Source: Candidatus Saccharimonadota bacterium | GTDB taxonomy: Bacteria; Patescibacteriota; Saccharimonadia; Saccharimonadales; Saccharimonadaceae | Direction: 5' to 3' | NCBI GenBank assembly: GCA_017433765.1 | Contig: JAFRGO010000005.1 | Location: 1 to 64,000, forward strand | Length of the DNA: 64,000 nt | In this document: positions 49,186-57,601 of the stretch, piece by piece | Layout of the letters: every line of letters starts with the position of its first letter | Numbering within the stretch: the first letter of the stretch is position 1 | The notes under the pieces: model-generated | Told to the model about the DNA's origin: nothing | The model's database searches: none | What the model saw: the letters and a program-made list of their open reading frames with translations, nothing else | Translations under genes and position numbers: made by a program

Positions 49186-50552
49186 TAGGCGAGCTCCTTT
49201 GAAAATTCAATTAGGGTTTTGTCGCTGCGGCGAGGGCCAACGAGCTGGAGGCCGAGGTCGAGGCCGGTTTTGGTCTGGCCGACGGGGACGGAAAGACCGG
49301 GGAGGCCGGCGAGGTTGACCGGAGTGGACATAACGTCTTCGAGATACATCGCGACGGGATTGGAGACTTTTTCGCCGAGCTTAAAGGCAGGGTTGGGCGA
49401 GACGGGAGACAGAATGAGGTCGCATTTTTGGAAGGCCTGGGCGTATTCTTGGCAAATTAGGGTGCGAGCTTTTTGGGCCTTGAGGTAGTAAGCGTCATAG
49501 AAACCGCTAGAAAGGACGAAATTACCAATCATGATACGGCGTTTGTTCTCGCGCATGAAACCTTCGTCACGGGTGTGTTCGTAGAGGTCGTCAAGAGAAG
49601 TGGAATGTTCGGAGCGAAAACCGTAGCGAACGCCGTCGTAGCGAGAGAGGTTGGAGGCGACTTCGGCGGGGACGACGACATAATAGACGGCGAGGGCGTA
49701 TTTCAGGGTCGGCATATCGAGGGGAACAATCTCGTAGCCCTTTTGTTTGAGTTTATCGGTGGCGGTTTTTAGCGCGGAGCGAATCTCGGGGTCAACGGAG
49801 TCGTTGTCGAATTCCTTGATGACGCCGACTTTGCGAACAGGCTTGGCTTCGCTGTCATAGAAATCGGGGAGGGTAGTCAGGTCCTTGGGGTCGCGATGGG
49901 CGCAGACTGACATCAGCAAATCGAGATCGGCGGCGGATTTCGTGAAGAAACCCATCGAGTCGGTCGAGGAGGCCATGGCAACAACGCCGTAGCGAGAAGT
50001 AGCGCCGTAAGTCGGTTTGAGACCGAAAACACCGTTGAAGGAGGCGGGCTGGCGGATACTACCGCCGGTGTCGGAGCCGGTAGCGAACTGAACGATATCG
50101 AGGGCGGCGGCGACGGCCGAGCCGCCAGAAGAACCACCGGCGACGCGAGTTTCGTCTTTGGAATTTTTGGTCGGGCCGAAATAGGAGTTCTCGGTCGAGG
50201 AACCGTGGGCGAAGGCGTCGAGGTTAGTCTTGCCGAGTAAAATTGCACCTTCGGCTTCGATCTGGTCGATAATCGTGGCGTTTAGCGGAGAGGCAAAAGG
50301 TTCAAGGATATGAGCGGAGGCAGTGGTAGTTCCCTCTTTGGTTAGGTAGTTGTCTTTGGCGGCGAAAGGGACGCCCGCGAGGCGACCAACGGGTTCGCCG
50401 TTTTTGATTTTTTGGTCTATAGCTGCGGCTTTTTGGAGCGCGGAATCAGAGAACAGCGAAGTGAAAATGTTGTAATTTTTACAACATTCGGCTTTGGCGA
50501 GAGCTTCTTTGACAAGAGAAACAGCGGTGGTATATTTATCAGCGATTTTCAT
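49185..50552 (-). CDS. gatA: Asp/Glu-tRNA amidotransferase subunit A
   Basis: A 455-residue amidase-signature protein that frees ammonia from glutamine or asparagine. The Ser-cisSer-Lys triad lies in GVPFAAKDNYLT (Lys), VAGGSSGGSAVAAA and ATGSDTGGSIRQPASFNG (Ser). Length is normal. The 17-bp palindrome (50469-50485) is read near the N-terminus as ECCKNYNIF. It overlaps gatC by one base. Confidence 0.97.
   Translation of the reverse strand: MKIADKYTTAVSLVKEALAKAECCKNYNIFTSLFSDSALQKAAAIDQKIKNGEPVGRLAGVPFAAKDNYLTKEGTTTASAHILEPFASPLNATIIDQIEAEGAILLGKTNLDAFAHGSSTENSYFGPTKNSKDETRVAGGSSGGSAVAAALDIVQFATGSDTGGSIRQPASFNGVFGLKPTYGATSRYGVVAMASSTDSMGFFTKSAADLDLLMSVCAHRDPKDLTTLPDFYDSEAKPVRKVGVIKEFDNDSVDPEIRSALKTATDKLKQKGYEIVPLDMPTLKYALAVYYVVVPAEVASNLSRYDGVRYGFRSEHSTSLDDLYEHTRDEGFMRENKRRIMIGNFVLSSGFYDAYYLKAQKARTLICQEYAQAFQKCDLILSPVSPNPAFKLGEKVSNPVAMYLEDVMSTPVNLAGLPGLSVPVGQTKTGLDLGLQLVGPRRSDKTLIEFSKELA
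50469..50485 (+). repeat. 17-bp palindrome, copy 5 (exact)
   Basis: GTTGTAATTTTTACAAC inside gatA. Confidence 0.85.
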
Positions 50553-50839
50553 TAGAGAACCTTTGGGACTTTGATTTGATTATCTTTGGCGACCTTTGTG
50601 AGACGAAGTAAATCTTCGCGCGAAGCGTCTTGAGCAAGAATCTCGTCGGGACGGAAGACATTTTCCATCTCGAAGCACTGGTAGGTGGGTTCGACGCCGG
50701 AAGTGTCGAGTTCGTCGAGCTGGGAAATATAGTCGAGGATGTTTTCGAGATCGGTTTTCAGGGCGGCGGCTTCGGATTCTTTGAGAGAAAAGTTCGAAAG
50801 TTTCGCCAAGTGGTCAATGTTTGCGCGAGTGATATTCAT
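50552..50839 (-). CDS. gatC: Asp/Glu-tRNA amidotransferase subunit C
   Basis: A 95-residue GatC that clasps GatA and GatB. ITRANIDHLAKLSNFSLKESEAAALKTDLENILDYISQLDELDTSGVEP is the family pattern (quoted as adjoining parts 3-22 and 23-52). The ATG at 50839 is seven bases from TATAAT, so the five-gene operon gatC-gatA-unknown-gatB-ung starts with an almost leaderless message. Upstream frames run through the promoter. Confidence 0.93.
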   Translation of the reverse strand: MNITRANIDHLAKLSNFSLKESEAAALKTDLENILDYISQLDELDTSGVEPTYQCFEMENVFRPDEILAQDASREDLLRLTKVAKDNQIKVPKVL

Positions 50840-50892
50840 AGTGATGATTATAACACTTTTGAGTCCCAAAAAAAAGTTCGAGCGGAACGTGG

Positions 50893-50898
50893 TATAAT
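50893..50898 (+). promoter_or_regulatory. -10 box of the leaderless uvrB promoter
   Basis: CGTGGTATAAT is an extended -10 element exactly six bases before the GTG start of uvrB; no ribosome site and no -35 box are visible. Confidence 0.65.
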
Positions 50899-50904
50899 GG
50901 TTTT

Positions 50905-52899
50905 GTGAAGTTTGAACTCGTAAGTAAATACAAAGCGACAGGCGACCAGCCAGAGGCGATACGCCAGCTTTATGATGGACTGAAAAAAGGCTTTCGTGAG
51001 CAAACGCTGCTGGGCGTGACCGGCTCGGGAAAGACATTCACGATGGCGAGCGTTATCGAGAAGTATCAGAAGCCGACACTAGTGCTAGCGCACAATAAAA
51101 CCCTGGCGGCGCAACTATATTCGGAGTTTCGGGAGTTTTTCCCGAAAAACGAGGTGCATTATTTTGTTTCGTATTTCGATTATTATCAGCCCGAGGCTTA
51201 TATCGCTTCGACGGATACCTATATCGAGAAAGATTCGCTAATAAACGAAGAAATCGACCGGCTGCGCCACGGAGCGACGGAGGCGCTGTTGACGAGGCCA
51301 GACGTAATCGTAGTGGCGAGCGTGTCGTGTATTTACGGGATAGGTTCGCCAGCGAACTATACCGAGATGTCGATGGCGCTCAAGAAGAAAAACGGAGTCT
51401 GGGTCGAGGTCGGCAACAACCGAGAGCCGATTCGCCAGCGGGCGTTTATGGAAAAGTTGGTAAAAATCCAGTATAGCCGAAACGACATTGCGTTCGAGCG
51501 GGGGAATTTCCGCGTGATGGGTGATACGATTGACCTCTTTCCGGCGAGTGGAGAATGGGGGTATAGGTTTGAATTCGGTTTCGATAATCTCGAGGAAGTA
51601 AAAATTATCGACCCGCTGACGGGCGACCTGCGCGAGAAGCCCGAATATATTCATATTTTTCCGAATACACATTATGCGACGCCGGATGCTTTATTGGCGT
51701 CGGCACTGGTGAGCATACGGAAGGAATATGAAGAGAGATTGGATTATTTTGAGCGACACGAGAAGTTTCTAGAAGCACAGAGATTGTCGCAGAGGGTAAA
51801 ATATGACCTCGAGATGCTAAAAGAGACAGGATTCGTCAAGGGTATTGAGAATTACTCCCGACATCTCGAGGGAAGGAAGGCCGGGGACCCGCCTTCGACA
51901 TTGATTGACTTTTTCCCAGAAGATTTCTTACTACTAGTCGATGAGTCGCACATGACTTTACCACAACTACGGGGAATGTATAATGGCGACCGCTCGCGAA
52001 AAGAGACTTTGGTGGAATATGGTTTTCGGCTGCCGAGCGCACTCGACAATAGACCATTGACGTTCATGGAGTTTGACAAGAAAATCCATCACGCGATTTA
52101 TGTTTCGGCGACGCCCGGAGAATATGAGCTGGTACATTCGCCAAAGCCAGCGGAGCAGGTAATACGTCCGACGGGGTTGCTCGATCCGGAAATCGAGGTG
52201 CGGCCGCCGGAGGGACAGATTGACGACCTGATGGAAGAAATCGATAAGAGAATTGCGAAGGGGCAGAGGACGCTAGTTACGACTCTAACAAAACGGATGG
52301 CGGAGGATTTGACCGACCACCTCAAGGAGCGCGGAATAAAGACTGCTTATATTCATTCGGATGTCGATACGCTCGAGAGAGGGGATATTTTGCGAGACTT
52401 GCGCGCCGGGAAATATGATGTGCTGGTGGGGATCAACCTACTACGCGAGGGGCTGGATTTACCAGAGGTGTCGCTGGTGGCGATTATCGATGCGGACAAG
52501 GAAGGGTTCTTGCGAAGCGAGTCGGCGCTGATTCAGACGATTGGGCGGGCGGCGAGAAATGTCGAGGGGCGGGTGATTATGTATGCCAAAAATATCACGG
52601 GGACGATGGAGCGAGCGATTCGCGAGACGAATCGGCGGCGCGAGATACAACAGGAATATAACGAAAAGCATCATATCACGCCGAAATCGGTATCGAAGGA
52701 GATTTCGGCGGGGCTACGGGCGGTGATACCAGAGAAGGAGCAGGTCTCGAAACTCGACATACGAAAAGTGCCACCGGAGGAAATCCCGAATATCATTAAA
52801 CAACTGACGAGCGAGATGAAGCTGGCGGCGGCGAATCTGGAATTTGAGAAGGCGGCAGCGATTCGGGACGAAATCGAGAGGATAAAAGCGGAGAAATAG
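50905..52899 (+). CDS. uvrB: Excinuclease ABC subunit B
   Basis: A 664-residue nucleotide-excision-repair helicase-like protein. It has Walker [13 protein letters not shown], the Tyr-rich beta-hairpin [15 protein letters not shown], the DESH-type Walker [34 protein letters not shown] and QTIGRAARN (motif VI). The C-terminal UVR motif ([25 protein letters not shown], residues about 635-660) contacts UvrC. Start is GTG at 50905, supported by the -10 box six bases upstream. It is divergent from gatC. Confidence 0.97.
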   Translation: MKFELVSKYKATGDQPEAIRQLYDGLKKGFREQTLLGVTGSGKTFTMASVIEKYQKPTLVLAHNKTLAAQLYSEFREFFPKNEVHYFVSYFDYYQPEAYIASTDTYIEKDSLINEEIDRLRHGATEALLTRPDVIVVASVSCIYGIGSPANYTEMSMALKKKNGVWVEVGNNREPIRQRAFMEKLVKIQYSRNDIAFERGNFRVMGDTIDLFPASGEWGYRFEFGFDNLEEVKIIDPLTGDLREKPEYIHIFPNTHYATPDALLASALVSIRKEYEERLDYFERHEKFLEAQRLSQRVKYDLEMLKETGFVKGIENYSRHLEGRKAGDPPSTLIDFFPEDFLLLVDESHMTLPQLRGMYNGDRSRKETLVEYGFRLPSALDNRPLTFMEFDKKIHHAIYVSATPGEYELVHSPKPAEQVIRPTGLLDPEIEVRPPEGQIDDLMEEIDKRIAKGQRTLVTTLTKRMAEDLTDHLKERGIKTAYIHSDVDTLERGDILRDLRAGKYDVLVGINLLREGLDLPEVSLVAIIDADKEGFLRSESALIQTIGRAARNVEGRVIMYAKNITGTMERAIRETNRRREIQQEYNEKHHITPKSVSKEISAGLRAVIPEKEQVSKLDIRKVPPEEIPNIIKQLTSEMKLAAANLEFEKAAAIRDEIERIKAEK

Positions 52900-52967
52900 G
52901 GGGGCGGTTGGGATTGGGCTGGGGCTTTTTGAGTTTTGGTGGGTTTTATTGGGCTTTATTTCGCGGC

Positions 52968-52993
52968 ACAAAAACCGGGTCCTAAGACCCGGT
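52968..52993 (-). terminator. Terminator of the small RNA
   Basis: ACCGGGTC (52974-52981) pairs with GACCCGGT (52986-52993), followed by TTTTTGTG on the minus strand. It also lies 70 bases past uvrB. Confidence 0.85.
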
Positions 52994-53110
52994 GACTGAT
53001 GCGCGCCCACCCTCGGGCACATTGTTTTGTTTTAATCCGCTGTTTGTTTTAGCATAGTCTCCACACTCCACTAGAAAAATCAGTGGAACCCGGTGAAGCG
53101 TATCAGCTTG
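52969..53110 (-). ncRNA. Probable independent small RNA, about 140 bases
   Basis: A complete transcription unit without a gene. The promoter is TTGACA (53140-53145), 18 bases, TAATAT (53116-53121). A closing stem pairs 53098-53106 with 52996-53004 (GATACGC-type arms with one mismatch). Inside are a hairpin CCACT/AGTGG (53068-53086), an A-rich unpaired stretch (53018-53054) and GCCC/GGGC (53003-53016). A terminator ends it. CACCGGGTTCC near the 5' end can compete for the terminator arm. It lacks the SRP, 6S, tmRNA and RNase P signatures that I can check by eye. Confidence 0.6.
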
Positions 53111-53145
53111 AGCCTATATTAGCATAAGCTCAAGCTGTTTGTCAA
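53105..53145 (-). promoter_or_regulatory. Promoter of the small RNA within an inverted repeat
   Basis: AGCTTGAGC (53105-53113) and GCTCAAGCT (53128-53136) form a perfect 9-bp inverted repeat that encloses the -10 box TAATAT; TTGACA is at 53140-53145. This looks like an operator placed across the promoter. Confidence 0.62.
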
Positions 53146-53164
53146 GGCTTTTATGTTATTTTAA

Positions 53165-55051
53165 TTATTTATCAACTACTTCGCCTTCGACGGGCTCGTC
53201 GGAGTCGGACTTGGAGTCGGATTTTTTATCGCCCGATTGATCGGCGGCGGACTGGTAGAGTTTAGCGCCGATGGGCATGATTTTTTCGTTCAGCTCCTTG
53301 GTCGCGCTCTCGAAAGCGTCTTTGTCGGAAGACTCATCCTCGAGGACTTTTTTGGCATCCTTGACGGCGTCTTCGATAGTTTTCTTGTCGTCGTCGGAGA
53401 TTTTGTCCTTGTACTCGCTAGGCATTTTTTCGGCTTGGTAGATGGTATTCTCGAGATGGTTCTTGGCGTCGATTTTCTCGTGGCGCTTCTTGTCTTCTTC
53501 GGCGTGGAGCTCGGCTTCTTTTTGGGCCTTTTCGATATCTTCTTTGCTCATGTTACCGGAGTTTTGGATGGTAATCGACTGTTCCTTGCCGGTACCCTTA
53601 TCCTTCGCCGTGACGTTCAAGATGCCGTTAGCATCGAGATTGAAGGTGACTTCGATTTGGGGAATACCGCGGGGAGCGGGGGCGATACCGTCGAGGATAA
53701 AGCGGCCGAGAGATTTGTTATCGGCGGCAAATTCGCGTTCACCCTGGAGGACATGAATCTCGACCTGGGGCTGGTTGTCGGAAGCGGTGCTAAAGACTTC
53801 GGACTTGGAAGTCGGAATGGTAGTGTTGCGGTCGATGAGTTTTGTGCAAACGCCGCCCATGGTTTCGATACCGAGAGAAAGCGGGGTAACGTCGAGGAGG
53901 ACGATGTCTTTGAAGTCGCCTTGCATGGAGCCAATTTCGACGGCGGCACCGAGAGCCACGACTTCGTCGGGGTTGACACCCTGCATCGGGTCTTTGCCAA
54001 AAATCGATTTGACTTTTTCGACGACGGCCGGCATACGGGTCATACCACCGACCATGACGATTTCGTCGATGTCGCTGGTGGAGAGTTTGGCGTCCTTGAG
54101 GGCGTTGCGGACGGGCTCCTCGAGACGGTCGAGCAGGTCGGAGACGAGCTCTTCGAGTTTGGCACGGGTGAGGGTATATTCAAAATGTTTCGGGCCATCA
54201 GCGTCGGCGGTCAGGAAGGGGAGGTTGATATCAGTCGAAGTGGCAGAAGAAAGTTCCTTTTTAGCCTTTTCAGCCTCGTCTTTGATGCGTTGCATGGCAG
54301 CGGCATCGTTTTTGATATCAACTCCGGATTCTTTTTTGAATTCGTCGCAGAGGAAGTTGACGATGACGTTGTCGAAATCTTCGCCGCCGAGATGGGTGTC
54401 GCCGTTGGAGGACATCACCTCGAAGACGCCGTCGCCAATATCGAGAATGGAAATATCGAAGGTGCCACCACCGAGGTCGAAGACGGCAATCTTCCCTTCC
54501 TTTTTGGAGTCGATGCCGTAGGCGAGAGCCGCGGCGGTCGGTTCGGGGATGACGCGCTTGACTTCGAGGCCAGCGATTTTGCCGGCGTCTTTGGTGGCCT
54601 GGCGTTGGGAGTTATCGAAGTAGGCTGGGACGGTGATGATGGCTTCGGTGACTTTTTCGCCGAGGAAGGCTTCGGCGTCAGCCTTGATTTTCGAGAGCAC
54701 CATCGCAGAAATCTGCTCTGGGGTGTATTTTTTGCCGTCCATTTCGACCGCGACCGAGTCGCCTTTTTCGACAATCTTGTAGGGCATGATGTCGAGGTCT
54801 TTTTTGACTTCTTTGTCGCTATATTTGCGGCCGATGAGACGCTTGATACCGTAAATCGTATTCTTGGGGTTGGTAACGCGCTGGCGTTGGGCAACTTTGC
54901 CGACGAGACGTTCGCCCTTCTTCGTGACGGCGACGACAGACGGGGTGGTGCGGTCGCCTTCGGCGTTGGTGATAATTTCTGGTTTGCCGGCGAGCATGTA
55001 AGCAAAGGCAGAGTTGGTCGTTCCGAGATCAATACCAATAATTTTTGACAT
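53165..55051 (-). CDS. dnaK: Chaperone protein DnaK
   Basis: A 628-residue Hsp70. The ATPase domain has [30 protein letters not shown] and [12 protein letters not shown], then the linker [10 protein letters not shown] and the substrate domain; the lid ends in an Asp/Ser/Lys-rich tail. Neither grpE nor dnaJ is beside it, so the operon is split compared with most bacteria. The start follows GTGAGGA; two CIRCE-like operators surround the promoter, indicating HrcA control. Confidence 0.98.
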   Translation of the reverse strand: MSKIIGIDLGTTNSAFAYMLAGKPEIITNAEGDRTTPSVVAVTKKGERLVGKVAQRQRVTNPKNTIYGIKRLIGRKYSDKEVKKDLDIMPYKIVEKGDSVAVEMDGKKYTPEQISAMVLSKIKADAEAFLGEKVTEAIITVPAYFDNSQRQATKDAGKIAGLEVKRVIPEPTAAALAYGIDSKKEGKIAVFDLGGGTFDISILDIGDGVFEVMSSNGDTHLGGEDFDNVIVNFLCDEFKKESGVDIKNDAAAMQRIKDEAEKAKKELSSATSTDINLPFLTADADGPKHFEYTLTRAKLEELVSDLLDRLEEPVRNALKDAKLSTSDIDEIVMVGGMTRMPAVVEKVKSIFGKDPMQGVNPDEVVALGAAVEIGSMQGDFKDIVLLDVTPLSLGIETMGGVCTKLIDRNTTIPTSKSEVFSTASDNQPQVEIHVLQGEREFAADNKSLGRFILDGIAPAPRGIPQIEVTFNLDANGILNVTAKDKGTGKEQSITIQNSGNMSKEDIEKAQKEAELHAEEDKKRHEKIDAKNHLENTIYQAEKMPSEYKDKISDDDKKTIEDAVKDAKKVLEDESSDKDAFESATKELNEKIMPIGAKLYQSAADQSGDKKSDSKSDSDEPVEGEVVDK

Positions 55052-55080
55052 TTTTCCTCACTTTCTTTTATTGATTCATT

Positions 55081-55154
55081 CTAGCAGTCGAGGTAGTCGA
55101 GTGCTAATCTGACTCTAGTATAGCAAACTAGCAGTCACATGTCAAGAGTGCTAA
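55081..55154 (-). promoter_or_regulatory. dnaK promoter with two CIRCE-like operators
   Basis: On the minus strand TTGACA (55140-55145) and TATACT (55117-55122) are 17 bases apart. Two CIRCE elements, TTAGCACTC-N9-GACTGCTAG, lie at 55128-55154 (over the -35 box) and 55081-55107 (downstream of the -10 box). The left arms are perfect; both right arms differ from GAGTGCTAA at the same two positions. Confidence 0.92.
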
Positions 55155-55175
55155 ATTGTTTTTTATGAAATTCGT

Positions 55176-56453
55176 TTACCAATCTTCGACTAGGGTAAAC
55201 TCTCGGCCGGCGATGCGGATAATAGACTCGGGAGTGGCGCCAAGAGAGGTCAATTCGGCGCGAATACCAAGTTTTTTTATAATGTCACGGAGACGGTTGA
55301 GCGAGGCGTAGTTCTCGAAATCGGTGCGGCGGGCGAATTTTTCGATTTTTTCGCCATGGACAACGAAGATGTCGCCGTCTTTTTCGACTGAGAAGGCGTC
55401 GCGGTAGGCGCTGGGGGAAAGCTGGATGACATTCTCTGGTGTTGTAATTTTTACAACATTTTCGTTTTTGCGGTAAGTTTCGACGTGGTGTTTCAGAGAG
55501 CGAAGAAGTTCGTCGAGGCCGAGATGGGCGGCGGAAGAAATAGCGAAAATCTCGGCATGGGGGTTAGCTTTCAGAATAGCGGACTTTTGCATTTCGATTA
55601 GCTCGGAATCGAGGCCTTCGCATTTGGTAAGAGCGACGACTTCGGGGCGGGATTTGAGGTCGGAATATTGCTCGAGCTCGTGACGGATAGTCTGGTAGGC
55701 AGCGCCGGCATCGTCGTTGTAAGCATCAATGAGGTGGAGGAGAACAGAGGTGCGGTCAACATGGCGGAGAAAATCGTGGCCGAGGCCCTTGCCCTCAGAG
55801 GCGCCCTCGATGAGGCCCGGAATGTCGGCGATTAAGATGTCTTTGTTGTCGATAGTGGCGACGCCGAGATTGGGAGTGATGGTAGTGAAGGGGTAGTTGG
55901 CGATTTCGGGGCGGGCGTTGGAGACGACGGAGAGAAAAGTCGATTTGCCAGCGTTGGGGAGACCAACGAGACCGACATCGGCGAGGAGCTTGAGCTCGAT
56001 TTCGGCTTCGTAGCTCTCGCCTGGCTCACCGACTTCGGCGATGAGGGGGGCTTGGCGAGTGCTAGATTTGAAATGGGCGTTGCCAAATCCGCCATCGCCA
56101 CCGCGAGCGACAACTGCTTCTTCACCGTCGTGGGTCAAATCGGCAACGACTTCGCCATCTCTCTTGACGATGGTGCCGATTGGGACTTCGACGATATAAT
56201 CTTCCCCGCTGCGCCCAGCGGAGCGGGTGCCAGAGCCATTCTTGCCATCTTCGGCGGAAATTTCGGGAGTGAAGCGCAGGTCGAGGAGCGAGCCGGTATC
56301 CTTGTCGGCACGAAAAATAATCGAGCCACCGCGACCGCCATCGCCACCATCTGGGCCACCCTTGGGGATGTAGATTTCGTGGCGAAAAGAAACGGCGCCG
56401 TCACCGCCTTTGCCGGCTTTTAGCTTTACCTTAACTTTATCGACGAATTGCAT
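55176..56453 (-). CDS. obgE: GTPase ObgE/CgtA
   Basis: A 425-residue ribosome-associated GTPase. The Gly-rich Obg domain (VKLKAGKGGDGAVSFRHE, GGPDGGDGGRGGS) precedes the G domain with GLPNAGKSTFL (G1), the switch (ANYPFTTITPNLG), DIPGLIEGA (G3) and a TKCE-type G4. A C-terminal OCT domain (about 350-425) ends the protein. The ATG at 56453 is six bases from TATAAT. The exact 17-bp palindrome (55441-55457) falls in the linker between G and OCT domains, read as NVVKITTPE. Confidence 0.97.
   Translation of the reverse strand: MQFVDKVKVKLKAGKGGDGAVSFRHEIYIPKGGPDGGDGGRGGSIIFRADKDTGSLLDLRFTPEISAEDGKNGSGTRSAGRSGEDYIVEVPIGTIVKRDGEVVADLTHDGEEAVVARGGDGGFGNAHFKSSTRQAPLIAEVGEPGESYEAEIELKLLADVGLVGLPNAGKSTFLSVVSNARPEIANYPFTTITPNLGVATIDNKDILIADIPGLIEGASEGKGLGHDFLRHVDRTSVLLHLIDAYNDDAGAAYQTIRHELEQYSDLKSRPEVVALTKCEGLDSELIEMQKSAILKANPHAEIFAISSAAHLGLDELLRSLKHHVETYRKNENVVKITTPENVIQLSPSAYRDAFSVEKDGDIFVVHGEKIEKFARRTDFENYASLNRLRDIIKKLGIRAELTSLGATPESIIRIAGREFTLVEDW
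55441..55457 (+). repeat. 17-bp palindrome, copy 6 (exact)
   Basis: GTTGTAATTTTTACAAC inside obgE, in an interdomain linker. Confidence 0.85.
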
Positions 56454-56485
56454 ATATATATTATAGCATAAAATCGGCGAAGATG

Positions 56486-57601
56486 CTAGTGGATGTAGTT
56501 AAGCGAGGCGGCCGTGGCGGCGGAAATTTCGGCTTCGGTGACGGTATAGGCGCTATAGTTATAGTTCATCTCGCGGATAGTAATCGAACCGTCGGCGTGA
56601 ACCGCCATGACGTAGCCGACGTGGCCGTACCAGCCACTACTAGTCTGGAAGACGGCGCCAGCTTCAGGGGTATGATCGACGCGATAGCCGGCGGCGGAGA
56701 GCTGGTAGGCCCAAGAGTTGGCGTTGCCGAGGCCACCCGGAAGAGTGCCGAGTGAATTGGCGTCGGTGGAGCGCATATACCAAGCATACCAGGTGCATTG
56801 ACCGGGGACGCCGGGGTTGCCGGCGGAGGGGACATAGAAGCCATAGGCGAGGTAGCGTATGTTTTGGCGACTACCGTTGGAGCCGGCGTAGGTGTAGGTA
56901 TAGACAGGTTGGATGACGACGGGAGCGACATATTCGGGGCGCTCGGTTTCGGGGAGGGTACCTTGGGGGAGGACGAGTTTTTGGCCCTCGACTAGCGAGG
57001 AGTCGGTCTCGAGGTCGTTGTAGGTCGTGATTAGTTCGGCGGAAGAGCCATAGCGCGAGGCAATAATGGCAACGTTGTCGCCAGATTTGACAGTATAAAT
57101 AATGCCGTTGACGTTCGGGAGATAGAGAGTCTGACCTTCGTCGAGGGCGGTGGTTTTGAGGCCGTTTGACCAGCGGACTTGGTCGGTGGTCAGACCATAG
57201 GCCGCGGCGATGGCTTCCATGGACTCGCCAGCTTTGACGGTGTAGGTGATAATCCCACGAGAAAGATGGGAGGTGTTGACAATGGTGGGCTTTTCGATTT
57301 TCTCGGTCGAACTCTGGCCGGACTCGAGCATACTAGAGACGACGACGTAGTTGGAGGCGACAATTTCGCTGGAGTTGAGATTGAGTGAGTTGGCTAGAGA
57401 AGCGACGACGTAGAACTCGGAGAGCTGGTCGGCAGAGACAGAGAAGTCGTTGCTAGCAATCGAGGCCATAGATAGGGAGCTGGTACTAGAGGCGGTTTTG
57501 TTGACGGAGCCAAAGAAAACGAGGGCAAAAATCGCGAGCCCAGCCAAAATATAGGGGACGGCGCCCGTATTGAAGATGTTTTTTGCTTTGGGGACTTTCA
57601 T
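56486..57601 (-). CDS. LysM-LysM-CHAP cell-wall hydrolase
   Basis: A 371-residue exported protein. A signal or anchor helix (about 14-34) is followed by two LysM repeats (IITYTVKAGESMEAIAAAYGL and IIYTVKSGDNVAIIASRYG, about 120-225) that bind peptidoglycan. The C-terminal CHAP amidase/endopeptidase domain has the catalytic Cys in VPGQCTWYAW and His in WYGHVGYVM. The ATG at 57601 overlaps the TGA of the upstream gene (ATGA), so it is translated with the transglycosylase. Together they form a wall-remodelling operon. Confidence 0.9.
   Translation of the reverse strand: MKVPKAKNIFNTGAVPYILAGLAIFALVFFGSVNKTASSTSSLSMASIASNDFSVSADQLSEFYVVASLANSLNLNSSEIVASNYVVVSSMLESGQSSTEKIEKPTIVNTSHLSRGIITYTVKAGESMEAIAAAYGLTTDQVRWSNGLKTTALDEGQTLYLPNVNGIIYTVKSGDNVAIIASRYGSSAELITTYNDLETDSSLVEGQKLVLPQGTLPETERPEYVAPVVIQPVYTYTYAGSNGSRQNIRYLAYGFYVPSAGNPGVPGQCTWYAWYMRSTDANSLGTLPGGLGNANSWAYQLSAAGYRVDHTPEAGAVFQTSSGWYGHVGYVMAVHADGSITIREMNYNYSAYTVTEAEISAATAASLNYIH

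Noticed and set aside
52969-53110. SRP RNA, 6S RNA or a tracrRNA
   Set aside because: The SRP domain IV signature is missing, the fold does not look like the long 6S hairpin, and no CRISPR repeat or cas gene is in the window.
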